Source: Bacillota bacterium
Lineage (GTDB): Bacteria > Bacillota > Proteinivoracia > UBA4975
Direction: 5' to 3'
NCBI GenBank assembly: GCA_012727415.1
Contig: JAAYHI010000032.1
Coordinates: 1-9,023 of the forward strand
DNA: 9,023 nucleotides
The notes beneath the pieces are model-generated. The model was not told the origin of the DNA, did no database searches, and worked only from the letters and a program-made list of their open reading frames with translations. Both the position numbers and the translations under genes were made by a program. This document shows, one piece after another, positions 1-4,866 of this stretch. Each line of letters begins with the position of its first letter. The stretch's first letter is position 1.

Positions 1-314
1 GAGGGCTCTATGCGCAGGCTGCCATTGCGCACATCCAGGTCCAACTCCACCATATCACTGCTGAAAGAACCGGAATGATGCTCTTCGAGGACAATCCTTC
101 TGTCATCGCCAAAGCTCAAGTTGAGACTGGACAGGCCGGAGCGAAGGGATTCGACAATGTTTTCAATGATGGATTTGGACTCCCGCACCGGGTCTCTGCG
201 CGTTTCAGACTTGGGAGCCTCCCGGCGAATACTTTCCAGCAGTGCCTGGGCTTCCTCCACAGTGATCTTGCCTTCACTGAGCATGTCAAGAATAAGCTTT
301 TGTTCTTCAGACAT
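1..314 (-). CDS. YvlB/LiaX-like protein (SHOCT-like N-terminus, DUF4097-type), C-terminus cut by window edge
   Basis: The reading frame starts at ATG 314-312 and runs off the window at base 1, giving 104 visible codons. The start is supported by AAGGGGGTG (320-328) five bases upstream. The protein opens with MSEEQKLILDMLSEGKITVE, a short two-helix segment typical of SHOCT-like domains at the start of YvlB/LiaX proteins. A charged linker follows (about residues 31-75). The last visible residues (about 76-104) look like the first strands of a repetitive beta domain, as in DUF4097 'putative adhesin' proteins (IVLEEHHSGSF, VELDLDVRNGSLRIEP). Known of the family: LiaX of Enterococcus is linked to the cell-envelope stress response, and YvlB is a Bacillus relative. 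I infer a similar envelope-associated role, but the diagnostic C-terminal part lies outside the window. It sits 16 bases after the DUF2089 gene and is probably cotranscribed with it. No signal peptide is visible. Confidence 0.75.
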   Translation of the reverse strand, partial: MSEEQKLILDMLSEGKITVEEAQALLESIRREAPKSETRRDPVRESKSIIENIVESLRSGLSSLNLSFGDDRRIVLEEHHSGSFSSDMVELDLDVRNGSLRIEP

Positions 315-330
315 ACTAACACCCCCTTGC

Positions 331-714
331 TTACAGTTCCCTGAGCAGTTCGATGGCTTCTTCGGAACTTATTTTCCCCTCATTGAGGTCCTCTAATATC
401 TGCTTGCGCTTTTCCCTGGCCTCGGGATCATCCTTGACCACAGGCTGAGCCTGATACCCCAAAGATTCTATTAAGGTCTCCAGGCGGTTGCGCACAGTGG
501 GGTACGAAATGCCCAGCTCTTTTTCCACTTCCTTGATGTTTCCCCGGCACTTAATGAAGATTTCGGCAAAAGCCTTCTGTTCAGCCGGCAGCTGGCAGAA
601 CTTACACACCGCAAAATGCCCGTCGATTCCGGTGCCGCAGTGGGGACAATGCAACCGCGTTACATCGAGGCCGGAGTTGCATACAGGGCATCGCCCCAAC
701 ATTTGATTGCGCAT
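331..714 (-). CDS. DUF2089 family zinc-ribbon / helix-turn-helix protein
   Basis: A complete 127-residue protein. Residues 9-40 carry three CxxC pairs (C9/C12, C23/C26, C37/C40), consistent with one or more zinc-binding ribbons. Residues about 44-86 resemble a helix-turn-helix, with GNIKEVEKELGISYPTVRNR as the likely recognition region. The tail (about 100-127) is charged and helical, ending EGKISSEEAIELLREL. This order matches the DUF2089 family, whose members are usually regarded as putative DNA-binding regulators; no target is known to me. The start at ATG 714-712 is supported by AAAGGAG seven bases upstream, and a good promoter lies just beyond. The gene is followed after 16 bases by the YvlB/LiaX-like gene, so it may regulate that gene or its own operon; this is inference from position. 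It is intact and nothing in it looks broken. Confidence 0.85.
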   Translation of the reverse strand: MRNQMLGRCPVCNSGLDVTRLHCPHCGTGIDGHFAVCKFCQLPAEQKAFAEIFIKCRGNIKEVEKELGISYPTVRNRLETLIESLGYQAQPVVKDDPEAREKRKQILEDLNEGKISSEEAIELLREL

Positions 715-773
715 ATCTCGGCTCCTTTCTATACTGATGATTAAATCCGCCTATTAAGCCAATTCTTGCCCTT

Positions 774-802
774 ATTATACCCGCCCGCAAAAGCAAATGC
801 AA
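774..802 (-). promoter_or_regulatory. Sigma-A-type promoter of the DUF2089 / YvlB-like unit
   Basis: On the minus strand there is a perfect TATAAT (774-779), a 17-base spacer, and TTGCAT (797-802) as -35 box. The -35 keeps the TTG but departs from consensus in its second half. Transcription should start near base 767, giving a leader of about 50 bases before the ATG at 714. The spacer is GC-rich next to the -10 box. I saw no convincing operator dyad around it. The site lies downstream of the uvrC terminator, so the two genes after it form their own transcription unit. Confidence 0.75.
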
Positions 803-833
803 CCCTTTTATTGATTTTTTTTATCATGGCTTT

Positions 834-862
834 AAAAAACTTAAGGGCGACCTTTTCGCCCT
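834..862 (-). terminator. Rho-independent terminator of uvrC, overlapping its stop codon
   Basis: A 7-bp stem (AGGGCGA at 844-850 pairing with TCGCCCT at 856-862) with a 5-base loop is followed on the minus strand, after four bases, by six T (plus-strand A run 834-839). The uvrC stop codon (863-861) lies partly inside the upstream arm. On the plus strand the same stem is followed by six T (864-869), so it could also stop transcription from the other direction, although no plus-strand gene is visible. Confidence 0.75.
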
Positions 863-2675
863 ATTTTTTCTTGCGAAACCACTTATACACTTCCTCGGCT
901 GCCGGCCAGGTCATGCCTGGAACAGCAGCTATTTCAGCCACATCTTTGTCCCGCAGATTCTGGATGCTGCCAAAAGCCCTGAGGAGGGCAGTGCGGCGAG
1001 CGGGGCCCACGCCGGGAATTCTCTCCAATTCCGAAAGCAGAGTCTCCTTGGACCGCAGGCGGCGGTGGTAACTGATGGCAAAGCGATGGGCCTCATCGCG
1101 GATTTGCTGCAACAATTGCAAAGCGGGATCATCCCTGTCAAGGACCAGGGGCTCGCTGCGGCCGGGAATGAAGATCTCTTCCTCGCGCTTTGCGAGGCTG
1201 ACGATGTCGATACCTGCATAACCGAGACTTGCCAGCTGCGCCAATGCGGCAGACAGCTGCCCCTTGCCGCCGTCTACCACCACCAGGCTTGGCAGGCGGT
1301 TAAAGCCCTCCCTGTCCTCCCTGGCGGCCTCGAAGCGGCGACGGATGACCTGGGCCATCGAGGCAAAATCATCGGGGTCGGGGATGCCCCGAATTCTAAA
1401 ACGGCGGTATTGGCTCCTGGCGGGGCGGCCATGCTCAAACACCACCATGGAGGCTACCGTTTGGCTTCCCTGGAAATGAGAAATGTCGTAGCATTCAATG
1501 CGTATGGGCAGGCGCCCCATGCCCAGGGCTGATGCCAGCTGTTCCAACACCGCTTTTCCCTGCCCCTGGCTTTCCTGCTGCTGGCGCAAGTCTGCCTCCA
1601 TATGGGAGGCGAGATTTGCCTGGGCCATATCCAGCAGCATGCGCTTTTCCCCCCGCTGGGGCACCTTGAGCACCACTTTTCCCTGGCGCCGGGAGCCCAG
1701 CCATGTTTCCAGGGCTTCAGCATCTTCAGGAAGCTGCTGCACCAGGATCTCCGCCGGAAGCAATGACGCAGAAGCATAGTAATCCCGGATAAAGGCGCTG
1801 ACAGCTTCGCCGCTGTCGGCCAGCTCCGGCTGCTCAAAGCCATGGTACTCATTGCCCAGGACCTTTCCGCCCCTGACCTTGATAAGCTGGGCCGCAGCCA
1901 GTTGCGGTTCAACCGCCACTGCCAGGACATCCAGATTCCAGCGCCGGTTGGTGACAATCCTCTGGGGAGTGGTTAACTTGGCCAGGGCCGCCAATTGATC
2001 GCGGAGTTCCGCTGCCTTTTCAAAGTTAAAGCTGTCGGCGGCAGCCTTCATTTCCCTGTGCAGCCTGGCCTCCAGCTCCTGATGTTTGCCTTCAAGAAAC
2101 ATGATGGCCTGGTCCACCAGGGACCGGTATTCCTGAGGGGAGACCTTGCCCTGGCAGGGGGCAAGGCAGCGGCGGATATAGTAATTCAAACAGGGCCGCT
2201 TTTTACCCCGGATATCGTTGCAGGTGCGCAAGGGAAAGAGCTTGTTTGCCAGCTTCAAGGTATCGTTGACGACGCCGGCATTGGGATAGGGACCGAAGTA
2301 TCTGGCCTTGTCTCGCCCCGCCTTGCGGACCACCTCCAGGCGGGGATAGTCGGCGGCCAAATCTATGCGTATATAGGGATATTCCTTGTCGTCTTTGAGG
2401 AGGACATTGTAGCGAGGCCGGTGCTTCTTGATAAGCTGGCCCTCCAGCAGCAGAGCTTCCACCTCAGTGGCAGTGAGGATGTAATCCAAATCCACCGCCA
2501 GCCGCTGGATTGCCTCAACTTTGAGCTGCTGGGCAGCGGCCTCGCCAAAATAGGAGCGCACCCTGCTGCGCAGGTTCTTAGCCTTGCCCACGTAGATTAT
2601 CTCCCCGGCTGCGTCTTTGAAGATATAGACACCGCTGCTGGCAGGCAACTGCCTTACTTTTTCCGCTAATTCCAT
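861..2675 (-). CDS. uvrC: UvrABC excinuclease subunit C
   Basis: A complete 604-residue UvrC, close to the usual length of about 600. UvrC makes both incisions around the lesion in nucleotide excision repair, after recruitment by DNA-bound UvrB. Domains in order: GIY-YIG nuclease (about 13-92) with GVY at 15-17, YVG at 28-30, R38 and E78 at the expected catalytic positions; a four-cysteine cluster C152, C162, C170, C174, matching the Fe-S cluster region described in UvrC; a UVR motif (about 209-231, FNFEKAAELRDQL) that contacts the UvrB C-terminus; the RNase H-like nuclease with D397 (IECYDISH), D468 (VVVDGGKGQ) and the DEAH/SYHR segment around 528-539; and C-terminal helix-hairpin-helix motifs (IPGVGPARR, AAVPGMTWPAAEEV) for DNA binding. 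The start at ATG 2675-2673 is preceded by AAGGGGTG with five-base spacing. It has its own upstream promoter and a terminator at the stop codon. No defect is visible. Confidence 0.98.
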   Translation of the reverse strand: MELAEKVRQLPASSGVYIFKDAAGEIIYVGKAKNLRSRVRSYFGEAAAQQLKVEAIQRLAVDLDYILTATEVEALLLEGQLIKKHRPRYNVLLKDDKEYPYIRIDLAADYPRLEVVRKAGRDKARYFGPYPNAGVVNDTLKLANKLFPLRTCNDIRGKKRPCLNYYIRRCLAPCQGKVSPQEYRSLVDQAIMFLEGKHQELEARLHREMKAAADSFNFEKAAELRDQLAALAKLTTPQRIVTNRRWNLDVLAVAVEPQLAAAQLIKVRGGKVLGNEYHGFEQPELADSGEAVSAFIRDYYASASLLPAEILVQQLPEDAEALETWLGSRRQGKVVLKVPQRGEKRMLLDMAQANLASHMEADLRQQQESQGQGKAVLEQLASALGMGRLPIRIECYDISHFQGSQTVASMVVFEHGRPARSQYRRFRIRGIPDPDDFASMAQVIRRRFEAAREDREGFNRLPSLVVVDGGKGQLSAALAQLASLGYAGIDIVSLAKREEEIFIPGRSEPLVLDRDDPALQLLQQIRDEAHRFAISYHRRLRSKETLLSELERIPGVGPARRTALLRAFGSIQNLRDKDVAEIAAVPGMTWPAAEEVYKWFRKKK

Positions 2676-2704
2676 GCCCTCACCCCTTTCCTGGGACTCC
2701 TTAA

Positions 2705-2713
2705 ATTATAGCA
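2705..2713 (-). promoter_or_regulatory. Extended -10 promoter upstream of uvrC
   Basis: The minus strand reads TGCTATAAT, a perfect TATAAT (2705-2710) preceded by TG at the extended -10 spacing. No good -35 hexamer lies 16-18 bases upstream; a TTGCTG lies 22 bases away, too far. Transcription should start near base 2698, leaving a leader of about 23 bases that holds the uvrC ribosome binding site. No LexA-type box (GAAC-N4-GTTC) overlaps it. The 73-base gap 2676-2748 contains this promoter and no obvious terminator for the gene before it, so readthrough from the transporter genes into uvrC is also possible. Confidence 0.6.
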
Positions 2714-2748
2714 TGGATTCCCCTGCCAGGGACAGCAAGGGCTTCTGC

Positions 2749-3996
2749 CTATACCAACCCCACAGTGGCCAGGGTAATAACCAGATTTTGCAAGAATAAA
2801 AGCAACCTGCCGGGATAGCCCCTTTCAAGAGTATAGGCACAGATTCCCGCAAAAGAACCCAGGGCGGCGAGAAAATGCAGGCCTATCTTCCAAAATGGGG
2901 CCAGTAGACTGGCGCCGGCAAAGATGCTGGCCAAGGCAAACACCATCGCAGGGACGGGCAGAGATAAGAGAATGATGTCCTTAGGGGGATAGGGCAAGGC
3001 CATTCCCCTGTCCCTGCTGGCGATGAGGCCGGTAAAGTCCTTGACCAAAAACTGATTTACCGCCGCTATTGGCAGATTGAGGCTTAAGGCGAGGAAGTAG
3101 GGATTGCCAAAAAAGCCGCCATAAATTGCCCTTAATACCAGCAAAGCCCCATAGGGCAAAAACACAATGACCCACACAGCTTTCGGCTCTCGCAACAAAT
3201 GAATGATGGTCTTTTGACTGAAGACATTGCCTCTGTTTAAAGGAATCAGGGGGAGGTACACCGATCTTTTTACGCTGGAGCAGGCAAGATTTTGCACTTT
3301 GGCCATGCGAGAGTAGTCGGCCTTGGAGCCCGCGGCCACCGCTTCATCGATAAAGCTGAGAGAATCCATGTACTTGGCGTAATTCAGGGTAAACCTGATG
3401 TTTAAGCCGATAACTGCTGCCATAGTCACCATTAATCCAGGCAGAATGTACCAGGCCTGCAACCAGTAAAACAATAATGCATTGGCAATAAAGACTGCGG
3501 TAATTAGCCTGCCAGCACTCTTTTCGGCATTGTATTTCCTCCAGCTCAGCAGCGAAACAGAAAAGAAGTAAAGCCATAAGACAATGGCCCCTACAGCAAT
3601 CTCTGGGCCCAAGGAGAGATTATTGAGGATAAAGGCCAGGAAACTCGCCGCCAGCAATAAGGAAATGGCCTTTTTAATATAGAGGATATTGAAAAATCCC
3701 TGGAGGCGCCTGTGATGATAGAAGTAAAACAAGGTGGCGTGGTTAATTAAATATCCCGGCCTTTTTGGCAGCCAAAAGACTTTGCAGGAAACCACAATGA
3801 CAGCGGCTTTCAGTACCTGCAAATAAGCGGCGAAGGGAAATTTACGCACCAACGCCAGCCCCGGCCCGGAAGCAAGGCTGAAGCAGACGATGCCAGCGAC
3901 CGCCAATAAGGTTAAATACATCTTCCAGTAATTCTTCAGCAGATGCCTTCTCAGCCTGACCTTATTTACAAAGGGCAAATAATATATTTTATCCAT
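2749..3996 (-). CDS. Polytopic membrane protein, probable EcsB-like ABC transporter permease
   Basis: With the start chosen here (ATG 3996-3994) the protein has 415 residues. It opens with a short basic segment (NKVRLRRHLLKNYWK) followed by about ten hydrophobic segments: roughly 26-45, 55-74, 110-127, 131-151, 164-179, 183-200, 271-292, 297-315, 340-363, 370-388 and 397-414. A hydrophilic stretch of about 70 residues (204-270) divides the two hydrophobic halves and may face the cytoplasm. The frame is open upstream to an ATG at 4074, but that would overlap the ATPase gene by 86 bases. The shorter start overlaps the ATPase stop by eight bases (ATGGATAA), which suits translational coupling. 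AAGGAG directly touches this ATG, so an AGGGG ten bases upstream (4007-4011) may be the working ribosome site. Length, layout and position match EcsB, partner of EcsA in Bacillus, but I see little sequence likeness to EcsB, so the family call rests on context. Confidence 0.65.
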   Translation of the reverse strand: MDKIYYLPFVNKVRLRRHLLKNYWKMYLTLLAVAGIVCFSLASGPGLALVRKFPFAAYLQVLKAAVIVVSCKVFWLPKRPGYLINHATLFYFYHHRRLQGFFNILYIKKAISLLLAASFLAFILNNLSLGPEIAVGAIVLWLYFFSVSLLSWRKYNAEKSAGRLITAVFIANALLFYWLQAWYILPGLMVTMAAVIGLNIRFTLNYAKYMDSLSFIDEAVAAGSKADYSRMAKVQNLACSSVKRSVYLPLIPLNRGNVFSQKTIIHLLREPKAVWVIVFLPYGALLVLRAIYGGFFGNPYFLALSLNLPIAAVNQFLVKDFTGLIASRDRGMALPYPPKDIILLSLPVPAMVFALASIFAGASLLAPFWKIGLHFLAALGSFAGICAYTLERGYPGRLLLFLQNLVITLATVGLV

Positions 3997-4726
3997 CTCC
4001 TTCAAACCCCTGTATGGGCTCGCCAACAATATGCAAGTACATCTCTTCAATGCCTGCCTGGGGACTGATGCCAAATTGTCCTTTTATCCCAGCCAGGGTG
4101 CCCTGGCATTTTAGCCGCCCTTTGTGCAGAAGAATGAACTCAGTGCAGACCTTTTCCACTACCTGCAGTAAATGAGTAGAGATGAGGACTGTGCGCCCCG
4201 AGGCAGCGCAATTCTTCAAGATGTCTTTTACGACGCTGATCTGTTTCGGATCCAGGCCAGTAAAGGGTTCATCGGCAACCAGTAAGTCGAAGTCCCGCAG
4301 TAAAGCACAGCCTATGGACAGCTTCTGCTTGGTTCCCCGGGACAGGGCCTCCGGCAGCTTGCGCAGGTGCTCCTGCAGCCCCATTTGCTCGATTATCGCC
4401 CCAATATCCGATTGGGGCTTGTTATACATTGCCGCTATCAGCTGAAAATGTTCTTCCACAGACAATTCCTCATAGTAAATTGGTTCGTCGGAAATACAGG
4501 CAATTGGGTAGGCATGCAATGGATATGTTGCTACAGGCTTGCCCTTAAACAATATTTCCCCGGCATCGGGTTCAATATGCCTGGCTATTAAGCGAATGCT
4601 GGTAGTTTTCCCGGCGCCGTTGGCCCCGATTAAGCCGACGACACCAGGGTTGAACCTGAAAGATACTTCTGCCAAGGCCTGGACATTACCATAGCACTTA
4701 CTTACATTAATGAACTCCAGAGACAT
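3989..4726 (-). CDS. EcsA-like ABC transporter ATP-binding protein
   Basis: A complete 245-residue ABC ATPase. Visible motifs: Walker A GANGAGKTT (34-42), signature LSRGTKQK (128-135, a variant of LSGGQ), Walker B LLVADEP (148-154), D-loop GLDP (157-160) and switch histidine H185 in ISTHLL. The Q-loop position reads ISDEPIYYEELS without the usual glutamine. As I recall the Bacillus subtilis protein, EcsA has a similar IPETPVLYEEL stretch and a similar SKGMKQK signature, which is why I prefer EcsA-like over a generic drug or bacitracin exporter. EcsAB in Bacillus is connected with protein secretion and regulated intramembrane proteolysis; the substrate here is unknown. The start at ATG 4726-4724 has GGAGG seven bases upstream. 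Its stop overlaps the start of the membrane partner. It hydrolyses ATP on the cytoplasmic side and should pair with that protein. Confidence 0.88.
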   Translation of the reverse strand: MSLEFINVSKCYGNVQALAEVSFRFNPGVVGLIGANGAGKTTSIRLIARHIEPDAGEILFKGKPVATYPLHAYPIACISDEPIYYEELSVEEHFQLIAAMYNKPQSDIGAIIEQMGLQEHLRKLPEALSRGTKQKLSIGCALLRDFDLLVADEPFTGLDPKQISVVKDILKNCAASGRTVLISTHLLQVVEKVCTEFILLHKGRLKCQGTLAGIKGQFGISPQAGIEEMYLHIVGEPIQGFEGDG

Positions 4727-4755
4727 GTCGATTCCTCCAAGTCGCCAGATTAAGT

Positions 4756-4784
4756 CAAGGGGTAATTTCCCGGGAATACCCTTG
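4756..4784. promoter_or_regulatory. Imperfect dyad in the leader region of the ABC ATPase gene
   Basis: On the plus strand CAAGGGGTA (4756-4764) faces TACCCTTG (4777-4784) with a one-base bulge, around a perfect palindrome TTCCCGGGAA (4767-4776). The dyad lies 30 bases upstream of the ATPase start codon (ATG 4726-4724) and 55 bases downstream of the uvrA terminator. It could be an operator or a hairpin in the mRNA leader. No T-run follows it on the minus strand, so it is not a standard terminator. I found no convincing sigma-A promoter in the gap 4727-4839, so where transcription of the transporter genes begins is unclear. Confidence 0.4.
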
Positions 4785-4831
4785 GGCTACGCGATAACTT
4801 ATTTCTACATCAGTAAGGGATTTCCTTTTTA

Positions 4832-4865
4832 GCAAAGAAAATACCCCCAACTGCAGGGGGGTATT
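4832..4865 (-). terminator. Rho-independent terminator of the uvrBA transcript
   Basis: Two bases after the uvrA stop codon the minus strand forms a 9-bp stem, AATACCCCC (plus-strand partner 4857-4865) with GGGGGTATT (partner 4840-4848). The loop is eight bases and a T-rich tract TTTTCTTTG follows. The stem is GC-rich at its top and well formed. It should separate uvrBA from the transporter genes, although readthrough cannot be excluded. Confidence 0.85.
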
Positions 4866-4866
4866 G

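Noticed and set aside
1995..2669. Plus-strand open frame of 224 codons opposite uvrC
   Set aside because: It is antisense to conserved GIY-YIG and Fe-S cysteine coding sequence and has no family resemblance, so it is a shadow frame.
2713..2758. Terminator for the transporter genes in the gap before uvrC
   Set aside because: Only weak stems (GGC-AGAA-GCC, CCCTG/CAGGG without a loop) and no T-run were found.
3997..4074. Upstream ATG extension (26 codons) of the membrane protein
   Set aside because: It would overlap the ATPase gene by 86 bases and adds a segment unlike a permease N-terminus. The eight-base overlap start is more natural.
4777..4800. Possible sigma-B-like promoter (GTTATC ... 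GGGTAT on the minus strand) ahead of the ABC ATPase gene
   Set aside because: The -35 match is poor, the spacing is short, and many Clostridia lack sigma-B. The GGGTAT is better explained as part of the dyad.
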